Below are positions 1 through 6,742 of a DNA stretch of 10,532 nt, piece by piece. The DNA is taken from the NCBI GenBank assembly GCA_007375915.1, contig VMFF01000011.1:1-10532 (forward strand). The letters run 5' to 3'. The number at the start of each line of letters is the position of its first letter. Positions within the stretch are counted from its first letter, which is position 1. A model generated the notes under the pieces. That model was given only the letters and a program-made list of their open reading frames with translations. It did no database searches and was not told where the DNA came from. This stretch comes from Candidatus Doudnabacteria bacterium Gr01-1014_77. GTDB taxonomy: Bacteria; Patescibacteriota; Doudnabacteria; UBA920; VMFF01. The translations under genes were made by a program, and so were the position numbers.

Positions 1-103
1 AAAGTTCTTTTTTCTTTTCCGGCTCGGCCATGATCTCTTCCACTATTTTTTCTATTCTCATTCCCTGTGAACCCTTAACTAAAACTAAATCCCCTTCTTT
101 AAT
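1..103 (-). other. MurF-like C-terminal segment in frame with the protease
   Basis: Protease residues ~433-466 read IKEGDLVLVKGSQGMR, then IEKIVEEIMAEPEKKKEL. The pattern GD-x-VLVKGS-(Q/R)-G-x-R-(M/I)-E, followed by a helix with MAEP, is what I know from the very end of MurF (UDP-MurNAc-tripeptide:D-Ala-D-Ala ligase). The S8 fold ends just before, at the usual GFGRIDV motif (residues ~413-419). No MurF ATP-binding or central domain is present, so this piece cannot be a ligase. The frame is unbroken through the junction. It may be a real fusion, a recombination scar or an assembly join at the contig edge. Confidence 0.6.
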
Positions 104-1399
104 TAAAGTGACTTTGTTAATAACCTGATCTAGAGCATTTTGAACATCAATCCTTCCAAAACCAATTAATCCGTTACAAGCTTTACCACTACATTGTGTT
201 TGATTTAAATTATCAATTGGTGTTGCTGATTGAATTATCCTATCTCGTATTTCTTTGTTGCTAAGATTAGAATTAAAAGCTTTTAACAAAGCAGCTTCTG
301 CAGAAACAAAGGGAGCTGCTAAAGAAGTGCCTGATGCATAAGCATAAGCACTTGGGGTTGGCTGTTTTGTGTTTGGATCATAGTTAATGGTAGAAAGAAT
401 TCTTTTTCCAGGAGCAGTAACATCAACGCAAGACTTACCATAATTTGAAAAAACAGTTTTTAAATCATAGACATCAGTAGCTGCAACACCAATAACCATG
501 TTTTCACCGTTATCATTACAAACTGGAAAAACAGGAGAAACATCTAAATCTCCACCAGTAACTGCAACATCATTTCCAACAGCTGCAACTATAACTATGT
601 TCTTTTTAAATGCATAAGTAATTGCATTAGAAAGAACAACATCATTAGCAAAACCAACGCCTCCCAAAGACATGTTTATAACATTAGCGCCGTGATCTGC
701 AGCCCAGACTATTGCAGCTGCAACATCAGATGAATTACCAGATCCTGTAGCATCAAGCGCTTTTAAAGGCATTAAAGTGACTGTGAAAGCAGCACCAGCT
801 ATGCCTCTGAAGTTGTTTGGTGTTGCTGCAATAACTCCGGCAACAAGAGTTCCGTGTCCATTCTCATCAGAGTTCATTCCAAAAGGAATAATTGTTTTTG
901 TTAAAAAATCATAACCAGAAGCAACCTGTCCTATGAATAAATCTTCATGCAAAGCATCTATTCCTGTATCTATTACTGCAACAACAACGCTGTTGCTTCC
1001 TTGTGTTTTCTCCCAAGCCTCAGGAAACTTTGCCTTTATCAAACCCCACTGCCTGTCTGTGTTATACCCATCAGTGCTAAAACCAGGATCATTTACTACC
1101 ACTGAGTCTGTTTTAAAATTATGATTCTCTTGTATATATGAAATATTTGAACCTAGTTTTTCTTTTAACTCTGAAAGTGTGTATTGCGATTCAAAACTGA
1201 AGGTGTTCTTTAAAGCACTGACTTTTGAATCAACAAATACTTCTTGAAGATTAGAAGGATTAACAATATTCAAATCCAAAACACTATCATTCGTTTGAAC
1301 AATGTATTTCTGTACAGGTGATGCATATACAACAAAAGCAAAACCAAATTGGCTTGCTAATATTGCACTTAATACTATTGTTCTTATACTTCTTTTCAA
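1..1399 (-). CDS. Secreted subtilisin-like (S8) serine protease, 3' end beyond window
   Basis: A peptidase S8 that would be exported and cleave proteins outside the membrane. 466 codons are visible and the frame is still open at base 1. The full catalytic set is present: Asp144 in VIDTG, His182 in GHGT, oxyanion Asn276 in VGND and Ser359 in GTSLAAP. Residues 1-27 look like a signal peptide (Lys/Arg, a hydrophobic core, then VYA-SP), and residues ~30-115 fit an inhibitor-like propeptide. I chose the TTG at 1399-1397: it puts the signal peptide at the N terminus, the frame has a stop (1417-1415) six codons upstream, and the first in-frame ATG is near residue 175, inside the catalytic domain. 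The start lies 4 bases after the glycosyltransferase stop, so the two are probably one operon. Oddity: residues from ~433 on resemble the C terminus of MurF rather than a protease domain. Family call firm; substrate unknown. Confidence 0.93.
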   Translation of the reverse strand, partial: MKRSIRTIVLSAILASQFGFAFVVYASPVQKYIVQTNDSVLDLNIVNPSNLQEVFVDSKVSALKNTFSFESQYTLSELKEKLGSNISYIQENHNFKTDSVVVNDPGFSTDGYNTDRQWGLIKAKFPEAWEKTQGSNSVVVAVIDTGIDALHEDLFIGQVASGYDFLTKTIIPFGMNSDENGHGTLVAGVIAATPNNFRGIAGAAFTVTLMPLKALDATGSGNSSDVAAAIVWAADHGANVINMSLGGVGFANDVVLSNAITYAFKKNIVIVAAVGNDVAVTGGDLDVSPVFPVCNDNGENMVIGVAATDVYDLKTVFSNYGKSCVDVTAPGKRILSTINYDPNTKQPTPSAYAYASGTSLAAPFVSAEAALLKAFNSNLSNKEIRDRIIQSATPIDNLNQTQCSGKACNGLIGFGRIDVQNALDQVINKVTLIKEGDLVLVKGSQGMRIEKIVEEIMAEPEKKKEL

Positions 1400-1403
1400 T
1401 GTT

Positions 1404-2141
1404 TTAGTTTTCTCTTAACGCTTTTTTGTAATCTCCACGAAGTGAGCGGAATTTAATTTTAAACAAATCGAGTAATGATTCAATGTATGCTTTCAAAGGA
1501 ACGTGTCCTCCACCGTGTTCTGTCCATGACAACGCAACTTCCTTAATCCTATATCCTCTATCAAATCCTATCTTTAAAACCTCGAAATCAAATCCCCAAC
1601 GGCTTATGGTAACAAAACGGAAAATATCTTTAGCAGCCTTTTTGTTAAATGCTTTAAAACCAACCTGTGTATCCTTTATTCCCGGAGCTGCTAATATTTG
1701 AATTAAAAGATTGGATGCTCTGCTTAAAAGAATTCTGTAAAAAGGCTGACTTATCTTAACCTTGTCTGGGTCTAGATATCTAGAACCAATAACTATGTCA
1801 TATCCCTTTTCGAAATATTTAAAGAACTTAGAGACTTCCGAAATTGGTGTTGCATTATCAGCATCCATAAACATAATGACATCACCGTCTGCATACTCTA
1901 AAATACCCTTTTTAACAGCATAACCCTTACCACCTTTTGCGAGATTTACTGCTGTTAAGTTAGCAATTTCCTTTGTTGCCAACTCCCTAACAACCTCGTA
2001 TGTTTGATCGTGGCTACCATTAACAACAACAATGATCTGGTATTCAAAGTCCTGCTTCTTTAAATACGTATCAATGGAGTGTAATGTTGCAGGAATTCTC
2101 TTTTCCTCGTTATATGCAGGTATTACTATGGAAAGCTTCAT
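1404..2141 (-). CDS. GT2-family glycosyltransferase, ALG5/polyprenyl-phosphate sugar transferase-like
   Basis: A family 2 glycosyltransferase of 245 residues, the usual size for the ALG5/DPM1-like group, which moves a sugar from a nucleotide sugar to a polyprenyl phosphate at the inner face of the membrane. Visible motifs: SIVIPAYNEEKRIP at the N terminus; the metal-binding D-x-D as DAD at 93-95 (MDADNATP); GSRYL at 119-123; DTQVGFK at 157-163; and RWGFDFE at 181-187, containing the presumed catalytic acidic residues of the group. The common VDDGS motif reads VVNGS (39-43), losing the usual Asp pair. There is no C-terminal membrane helix, so it is probably peripheral. It leads a two-gene operon with the S8 protease, with its own promoter upstream. 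The ATG at 2141 has no Shine-Dalgarno at normal distance; an AGGAGA lies 25 bases upstream (2172-2167). Donor and acceptor cannot be told from sequence. Confidence 0.92.
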   Translation of the reverse strand: MKLSIVIPAYNEEKRIPATLHSIDTYLKKQDFEYQIIVVVNGSHDQTYEVVRELATKEIANLTAVNLAKGGKGYAVKKGILEYADGDVIMFMDADNATPISEVSKFFKYFEKGYDIVIGSRYLDPDKVKISQPFYRILLSRASNLLIQILAAPGIKDTQVGFKAFNKKAAKDIFRFVTISRWGFDFEVLKIGFDRGYRIKEVALSWTEHGGGHVPLKAYIESLLDLFKIKFRSLRGDYKKALREN

Positions 2142-2184
2142 TTTATTTTATTTTTTTGATTTAATTTCTCCTAAAACTTTTTTT

Positions 2185-2212
2185 ATTATACCATTTATAT
2201 CTTAATACTCAA
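2185..2212 (-). promoter_or_regulatory. Sigma70-type promoter of the glycosyltransferase-protease operon
   Basis: Reading the minus strand, TTGAGT (2212-2207) lies 16 bases from a perfect TATAAT (2190-2185). The -10 is preceded by TGG, giving an extended -10 (TGn). Predicted transcription start is near 2178, about 37 bases before the ATG at 2141. It sits just downstream of the terminator of the preceding gene, so the operon is probably transcribed independently of the surface protein. Confidence 0.7.
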
Positions 2213-2224
2213 AATATACAAGCA

Positions 2225-2256
2225 ACAAAAAATCCGCTGTATTTCAAGCGGATTTT
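2225..2256 (-). terminator. Rho-independent terminator of the surface-protein gene
   Basis: A perfect 10-bp stem, AAAATCCGCT (2229-2238) with AGCGGATTTT (2247-2256), closes an 8-base loop. On the minus strand it is followed by a run of T. It begins 13 bases past the stop codon at 2269-2271. The plus-strand side also has a T-rich stretch (2253-2264), so it could work both ways, although no plus-strand gene needs it. Confidence 0.85.
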
Positions 2257-2268
2257 CTTTTATTTCTG

Positions 2269-5200
2269 TTATTCAATTCTTACTTTTGGCATTTTCTTAA
2301 GTAGTCTATCTACAATACCTTTTCTTTTCGCTATTCCAAAGAGGATTGTAACAAAAGCAGCAAACACAACTGCAAGAGTTGCACCAGCTCCTGTTTTAGG
2401 AGCAACAAATCCTACACCCAAAACTTGAGGAGCTGTTAAGCGAATAGTAACAGTGTTGCCGTATGTATTTACCATGCTTAAGTTAGATCCACTTGGTAAG
2501 TTGTATTTAACTCTTACTTTGAATGTATTTGTAACAGAGCTATTTGCATAGATTGTTTGCGCTGGGAAAGAAATAGTGTTTCCATAAAGTGAATATCCTT
2601 TTTGTAATTGATCAGTTCCATCTAAGTCTGCATATTGCATAACATTAGATAAATCATCTGTAACAACATGACTGTAAACTGTTGTATTACCTGTATTTGT
2701 AGTTACAAGTGTGTATGTAATGTAGTTTTCTTTTTCTGCAGGAACTATTGTTGCGTCAATATTTTTAGTGTTGTTGAAAGCGCTCTTGGATAAATTCAAA
2801 CCATAACTTACACCAGCAACCTGACCTGAAGAAGTATTAACTGTTAAGTTTCTACTACAATTTCCACCAGATGAATATCCGCTGATGGTGAATGTTGTTG
2901 GTCCAGTAATAGGTCCTGAATCCATGGTTCCAAAGCTACTTACAGACTGACCATTAAATCTTCCACCATAGATTGAAAGATTACTTGAGCTACTTGCACT
3001 CCAACGAAGAGTTGTAGAGCTTCCATAGCTTACAGTTGTTGAATCAGCAGTAAATGAATCAATTGTACAGTATGAATATCCTGGGTTGTTCTGAGAAGTT
3101 CCAATAGAAAGGCTTCTTGAACATGATCCATTGTTACTTTCTCCAAACAAAGAGAATGTAGTAGAACCATACAAAGCACCTGTGTCTATACTTCCACTGT
3201 TTGAAACTAACTGACCATTAAATCTTCCGCCTGAAAGGTAAAGATTTCTTGTATTAGAAGTGTTCCAGCGTAAGATTGTTGAATTTCCGTATGACCCGTT
3301 ATAGCTATCAGCTGAGAATGAATCAATTGTACAAGCAACACCTGATGTACCAGGAGAACCAGAGACACTTACAGTAATGCTTCTAGTACATGAGCCATTA
3401 GTGCCTGTTCCAAACAAAGTAAATGTTGATGTGTTGAAAAGCGGGTTTGTACTAATGCTCCCGTTATTTGCTACTGGTTGTCCGTTAAAACCACCACCAG
3501 ACAAATACAATCCATTACTACCAATATTTGATGTTGTCCAATGAATGGTTGTTGAAGACCCTGAGTTAACAGTTGCAGAATCAACAGTCAAAGTATCAAT
3601 TACACAAGCAACCCCAGGGGTACCAGGAGTTCCAGAAACTGTAACAGTAATGCTTCTTGTACATGAACCTGTGTTACCGCTTGAGAACAAAGTATATGTT
3701 GCAGTGTTTGTTAAAGCACCTGTGTCTATACTTCCGCTGTTTGAAACTAACTGACCATTAAATCTTCCACCAGACAAGTACAATCCATTTGTACCAACAT
3801 TAGATGTTGTCCAACGAAGAGTTGTTGAAGATCCTGAGTTAACTGTTAAGTTATCTGCAGTGAATGAATCAATTGTACAGATAGTTCCTGTTGGTGGAGG
3901 CGTGGTGGAAACAGTTATTGTTAAGCTTCTTGAACATGGTCCACCAGTACCATTAGCAGTAATTGTATATGTAGTGTTTGTTGATATAGCTCCTGTATCA
4001 ATACTTGAAAGACCTGTTAATGAGAAGCCGTTAAAACGTCCACCTGAAATATACATTGATCCTGAAATAACATTTGAACCACTGAAACGAAGTATTGTTG
4101 AAGAACCTGGGCTCACAGTTAAGCTGTCAGCTGTAAATGAATCAATTGTACAAACAACATTAGAAACACTTGAAACAACAACAGAAGCAGAGTCTGAAAC
4201 ATAGTTTGTATTAGACCCTTGAGCAGAAGCTATATTCTGCAAAGTTCCATATGTTGCATTGACTGTTGCAGAGAAAGTAAAAATCATTTCACTTCCTGAT
4301 GCTAAATTCATTCCTGTGTTGTAACCATAAGAACTGGTTACTACAGAATCAAACCTACCTACTCCGTTTAATCTGCTTGTTCCTGAAATTAAAGTCATTC
4401 CAGTAGGCAAAACATCTTTTAAATTAATGTTATTTGCAATTCCAGGACCATCATTAACTACACGAATTCTGAAATCAACAACATCCCCTGTTTTAGCATT
4501 AACAGATTTAGAAGATGGGTTTTGTCCTGTAAGACCAACTGTTTTTGTTAATCCAAGGTTTGCCTGAGAAGGACCTGCAACACCATTAACCTGCAAGGTG
4601 TATATTACAAAACCTGCATAAGGAAAACATGCTGGGAGGTCGCCGAGGTCAACCCCTGTATTTGAAGAAATGCCATCTGGCAAATTAACCAGATACATTG
4701 TTTCTCCGTTGAAAGCAGTGCCACAAGTATTGCTTGGGCTAGTATTAACCGAGATACGTGTAGCCTGGATATATGATTGGCTAACACACATTTGTGTAGA
4801 CTGAGGGACATATGACAATGTTGTAGCAACGCTACTTTTAACAGTTACATCACCACCGTGGTTGTAGCTGCTTGCAGTTCCTGCATTTGAAGACATCAAG
4901 CTTCCATTAACAGCGTGTGATGTTCCTGAATTTTTGTCGTAAAAACTGAATGCTGTTACATTTCTTGCAATGTTTACGTTTGGATCTGATGCAGGAGCTT
5001 GATTTGCTCCGTTGTGGAAATACACGCTAACACGAACACGATCACCAGGATTAACAGAAAATCCTGCATCATGTTCTGCTTGAGACAGTGCATAACGTCC
5101 ACCATTTAAATTCTTTGCATCGACCAATGCATAGTCATGACAAGCCTCACCTGTCCATGTTAATGGCCAAATGTTTAATGCCGGACTATTTGTGTTGTAA

Positions 5201-5325
5201 CCAGTACAAGCAATGTCTGCTTGTGCTTGTTTGTAGACTTTTGTAAATCCAAAGACTGCTACAGCAAGTACGACCACTACTGCAACAGAATATTTGGATT
5301 TAAGTAAACTAATTAATTTAGTCAT
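2269..5325 (-). CDS. Large DUF11/Ig-like repeat surface protein with sortase-type C-terminal tail
   Basis: A 1018-residue exported protein, probably a cell-surface or adhesin-like stalk. Order of parts: signal peptide 1-36 (hydrophobic 13-28, likely cut after QAQA); N-terminal beta-rich domain ~37-255 with Cys 40, 62, 180, 201 and 233; a DUF11-type domain ~256-385 (LGLTKTV, TGDVVDFRIRVVNDGP, LPTGMTL); five tandem modules ~392-832; a second DUF11-like domain ~840-962 (YTLVTTNTGN); then APKTG at 975-979, a membrane helix ~982-999 and a basic tail. Each tandem module begins with C-x-ID and has a second Cys 70-72 residues later. The tail is the cell-wall-sorting layout, with Ala in place of the usual first Leu, and a sortase is encoded upstream. 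AAAGG lies 4 bases before the ATG. The stop is followed closely by a terminator. No clear promoter is seen upstream. Binding partner unknown. Confidence 0.93.
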   Translation of the reverse strand: MTKLISLLKSKYSVAVVVVLAVAVFGFTKVYKQAQADIACTGYNTNSPALNIWPLTWTGEACHDYALVDAKNLNGGRYALSQAEHDAGFSVNPGDRVRVSVYFHNGANQAPASDPNVNIARNVTAFSFYDKNSGTSHAVNGSLMSSNAGTASSYNHGGDVTVKSSVATTLSYVPQSTQMCVSQSYIQATRISVNTSPSNTCGTAFNGETMYLVNLPDGISSNTGVDLGDLPACFPYAGFVIYTLQVNGVAGPSQANLGLTKTVGLTGQNPSSKSVNAKTGDVVDFRIRVVNDGPGIANNINLKDVLPTGMTLISGTSRLNGVGRFDSVVTSSYGYNTGMNLASGSEMIFTFSATVNATYGTLQNIASAQGSNTNYVSDSASVVVSSVSNVVCTIDSFTADSLTVSPGSSTILRFSGSNVISGSMYISGGRFNGFSLTGLSSIDTGAISTNTTYTITANGTGGPCSRSLTITVSTTPPPTGTICTIDSFTADNLTVNSGSSTTLRWTTSNVGTNGLYLSGGRFNGQLVSNSGSIDTGALTNTATYTLFSSGNTGSCTRSITVTVSGTPGTPGVACVIDTLTVDSATVNSGSSTTIHWTTSNIGSNGLYLSGGGFNGQPVANNGSISTNPLFNTSTFTLFGTGTNGSCTRSITVSVSGSPGTSGVACTIDSFSADSYNGSYGNSTILRWNTSNTRNLYLSGGRFNGQLVSNSGSIDTGALYGSTTFSLFGESNNGSCSRSLSIGTSQNNPGYSYCTIDSFTADSTTVSYGSSTTLRWSASSSSNLSIYGGRFNGQSVSSFGTMDSGPITGPTTFTISGYSSGGNCSRNLTVNTSSGQVAGVSYGLNLSKSAFNNTKNIDATIVPAEKENYITYTLVTTNTGNTTVYSHVVTDDLSNVMQYADLDGTDQLQKGYSLYGNTISFPAQTIYANSSVTNTFKVRVKYNLPSGSNLSMVNTYGNTVTIRLTAPQVLGVGFVAPKTGAGATLAVVFAAFVTILFGIAKRKGIVDRLLKKMPKVRIE
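2389..2403 (-). other. Codons for APKTG sorting-type motif
   Basis: Residues 975-979 of the surface protein read A-P-K-T-G, followed by a ~18-residue hydrophobic stretch and then KRKG and further basic residues. This is the three-part sorting signal (motif, helix, positive tail). A sortase would be expected to cut between Thr978 and Gly979. The first position is Ala, not Leu, so recognition by the sortase at 6785-7951 is inferred rather than certain. Confidence 0.7.
2830..4152 (-). repeat. Five tandem ~264-273-bp repeats coding Cys-paired modules
   Basis: Minus-strand unit starts are near 4152, 3879, 3606, 3333 and 3069. The first three units are exactly 273 bases (91 codons) apart and the fourth is 264. 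Each unit encodes C-x-IDS/T at its start, then S-S-T-x-L/I-R-W, a Y-x-SGG-x-FNG turn, and a closing C-S/T-RS/N-L/I strand. Cys pairs are 392/464, 483/555, 574/646, 665/735 and 753/823. Units 2 and 4 share a nearly identical DNA block (3713-3768 and 3173-3228, one difference in 56 bases). Confidence 0.9.
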
Positions 5326-5352
5326 ATATCCTTTATCTTAATTCTTGATTAA

Positions 5353-5399
5353 TTACTAGCTTTCACTAGTAAAATTAGAAAGTTAATGCTTGCTAATTT
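5353..5399. repeat. Two adjacent AT-rich inverted repeats upstream of the surface-protein gene
   Basis: TTACTAG (5353-5359) pairs with CTAGTAA (5366-5372) across a 6-base loop. Immediately next to it, AAATTAG (5372-5378) pairs with CTAATTT (5393-5399) across 14 bases. Both arms are 7 bp and perfect. They lie 28-74 bases upstream of the ATG at 5325, so they could be an operator or leader structure for that gene, or the edge of an inserted element. No convincing -35/-10 pair was found here. Confidence 0.5.
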
Positions 5400-5416
5400 C
5401 ACCAGTTAAAGTTTCA

Positions 5417-5469
5417 AGGTGGTGAGGGGTACACAGACAAGCGACTGCTTGACCTGCATACCCCCACCT
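5417..5469. repeat. Long interrupted GC-rich hairpin
   Basis: AGGTG (5417-5421) pairs with CACCT (5465-5469); after a 4-base bulge (GTGA), GGGGTA (5426-5431) pairs with TACCCC (5459-5464). Then come CAG/CTG (5434-5436 with 5454-5456) and CAAGC/GCTTG (5438-5442 with 5447-5451), with a GACT loop. That makes 19 base pairs with two small internal mismatched sites. No T-run follows on either strand, so it is not a standard terminator. It lies at the left edge of the GC-rich island. Confidence 0.7.
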
Positions 5470-5474
5470 CGATT

Positions 5475-5492
5475 GAGGGCTTCTGGGCCCTC
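5475..5492. repeat. Short GC hairpin downstream of the lipoprotein gene
   Basis: GAGGGC (5475-5480) pairs perfectly with GCCCTC (5487-5492) around TTCTGG. It is 20 bases past the lipoprotein stop codon. It could help end transcription of that gene or protect its mRNA, but no T-run follows it. Confidence 0.5.
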
Positions 5493-5512
5493 GTTATGCG
5501 TGAATGTTACGG

Positions 5513-6649
5513 TTACGGTCCCCGGGGAACTCCGCCAGGTCCGCGAGGCGGACCACCAGACTTTCCGGGAGGCGAACTCTTGCCACCCCAATTAATCTGG
5601 GTTCCCAAACCAACCAGAGCGATGCCTCCGATGGCCAGGGCGGTCTTCTTGCCATCAATGACCCGCTTCGTAACGGTGTCAGTTACGACACTATCGCGAA
5701 GCACTCCGTATGGCACCTTCTTGGTTCCCGTGGCGCTTAGCACCTCGGCATACATCGCCTGTAGTGGCAAGGCTGCGTTGAAGCAGTAGCCAAGGGTTGC
5801 GATGGTGATACCGTCGCTCAGCTTGATGAGTCCTGTCTTGATGCTCTTGCTCGGATCGCTCGGCTGATACTTCTGATTCAGCCCAGCGTTTCCTTGCTCC
5901 GAACACGTAGCGTTGTACGCTAGGTTCGGATACTTAGACAAATCGACGATGCGAGCGCCGCCAGATGAGTTCCGGGAAACATAATCCCGGATCTGTTCAG
6001 GCGACATTCCGCCGTCAAGCGTCAAGCACCGCAACGTCTTGGGGTCCTTGGCTTTCGCCAAGAAGTCGGCTCCGTTGGCGAATCCGTCGTCAAAGAACCG
6101 GCTCCCCAGAGTTCGAACTCGCAGCAGATCAGCATCAGTCTTGATGTTCAGAAAAGCTGAGTCCATCTTTGGCACAGAACCTGCACCATAAACCTCGATG
6201 CCGCTCTGCAGCTTTGGGACGAAGACATCGGGCTCAGACTTGAGCGCGGCGTAGAGCGTTCTCACGCCCTGCAACCACGACCCGATCCGGTCTGACTTCC
6301 AGTGGAGCATCTGTTTCACCCCACCAGTGGGATGCGGAAGTGCGACGAGGCTGTCGACCAGCTTGTCGTAGCCTTGCCGAAACTTCTTGTAGCTCTCATC
6401 CGACACCGCGCCACACTTGCGGGCGATCTCAGAGAGTTCCTGCTGCGATAGCAGGTTTACATCTCGAGCTTGTCCGAACGTTGGTGCTTGGATTCGGCAA
6501 TCGCGCGCCGAACTCCAAGTCGTGTTGATGATGCTGTCCAGGGTTGTCTTCACCTGGATGGTCCGTTGCTGACGGACCTGGACGGTCTTGTAGCACGCGG
6601 GAAGCGTGCACACCGCCACGAGCACGAGGAACATCCGTACGTATTTCAC
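5513..6649 (-). CDS. Putative lipoprotein of unknown function
   Basis: I do not recognise this protein. The start is the GTG at 6649-6647: a GGAGG lies 4 bases upstream, and translation from it gives a compact lipoprotein signal peptide, MKYVRMFLVLVAVCTLPAC, with lipobox LPAC and the acylated residue as Cys19. A longer reading from ATG at 6685 would add 12 residues, put the GGAGG inside the gene and spoil the signal. The mature part (378 residues in total) looks mostly alpha-helical and soluble and has several further Cys residues. Near the end a hydrophobic stretch (~336-349, TALAIGGIALVGLG) is followed by a ~22-residue Gly/Pro/Arg-rich tail ending PRGP. Codon use is GC-rich, unlike every other gene here. 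The lipobox and composition suggest a GC-rich diderm origin (ACYK right after the lipobox reminds me of Gemmatimonadota, unverified). No operon partner. Confidence 0.8.
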   Translation of the reverse strand: MKYVRMFLVLVAVCTLPACYKTVQVRQQRTIQVKTTLDSIINTTWSSARDCRIQAPTFGQARDVNLLSQQELSEIARKCGAVSDESYKKFRQGYDKLVDSLVALPHPTGGVKQMLHWKSDRIGSWLQGVRTLYAALKSEPDVFVPKLQSGIEVYGAGSVPKMDSAFLNIKTDADLLRVRTLGSRFFDDGFANGADFLAKAKDPKTLRCLTLDGGMSPEQIRDYVSRNSSGGARIVDLSKYPNLAYNATCSEQGNAGLNQKYQPSDPSKSIKTGLIKLSDGITIATLGYCFNAALPLQAMYAEVLSATGTKKVPYGVLRDSVVTDTVTKRVIDGKKTALAIGGIALVGLGTQINWGGKSSPPGKSGGPPRGPGGVPRGP

Positions 6650-6653
6650 GCGT

Positions 6654-6658
6654 CCTCC
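6654..6658 (-). promoter_or_regulatory. Strong Shine-Dalgarno deciding the lipoprotein start
   Basis: GGAGG on the minus strand, 4 bases before the GTG at 6649. It decides the start in favour of GTG over the upstream ATG (6685) and the ATG five codons downstream. It is the strongest well-placed ribosome site in the window; three AT-rich genes with a visible start region (glycosyltransferase, sortase, CAP) have none at normal spacing. Confidence 0.8.
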
Positions 6659-6742
6659 GCGTTTAAATTGTCGCCAGCCCACCAACCGGTGAGTTATTGG
6701 CCTGCTACTTTTCTTGTAGAGCAGCTAAGATTTTCTAAGGTT

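Larger units (their letters stand above)
5415..6700. other. GC-rich island of foreign character
   Basis: Base composition rises sharply between about 5415 and 6700 (62% GC in 6001-6060, against 32-40% in sampled flanking lines). The island holds one gene, with GC-rich codons and a strong GGAGG ribosome site unlike its neighbours. It separates the sortase, whose terminator is intact at 6743-6786, from the surface-protein gene. I found no transposase gene, terminal inverted repeats or clear target duplication at the ends. Limits are approximate to a few tens of bases. Either a recent acquisition or an assembly chimera. Confidence 0.75.

Noticed and set aside
933..1124. Plus-strand frame within the protease region.
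   Set aside because: It is antisense to the S8 catalytic domain, whose motifs are all present on the minus strand.
2167..2172. AGGAGA as the ribosome site of the glycosyltransferase.
   Set aside because: It is 25 bases upstream of the ATG, and no usable in-frame start lies closer; the frame after the nearest ATT soon stops.
2830..4152. CRISPR or other direct-repeat array.
   Set aside because: The repeats are ~273 bases, coding and in frame, with Ig-like protein modules; no short repeats with unique spacers exist.
3545..4204. Two open plus-strand frames (3545-3754 and 3860-4204).
   Set aside because: They lie antisense to the repeat modules, recur because the repeats recur, and have no ribosome site or promoter.
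5380..5512. Integron attC site at the left end of the lipoprotein island (GCATAAC shortly after the stop codon, long interrupted hairpin).
   Set aside because: The required partner core beginning GTT is absent on the minus strand between 5330 and 5430, and there is no matching core at the other island end or any integrase.
5383..6741. Similar strings flanking the island (GCTAA...GTTAAA near 5392-5410 and 6724-6746) as a target duplication.
   Set aside because: Match is partial, needs several gaps, and both are AT-rich, so chance likeness is enough.
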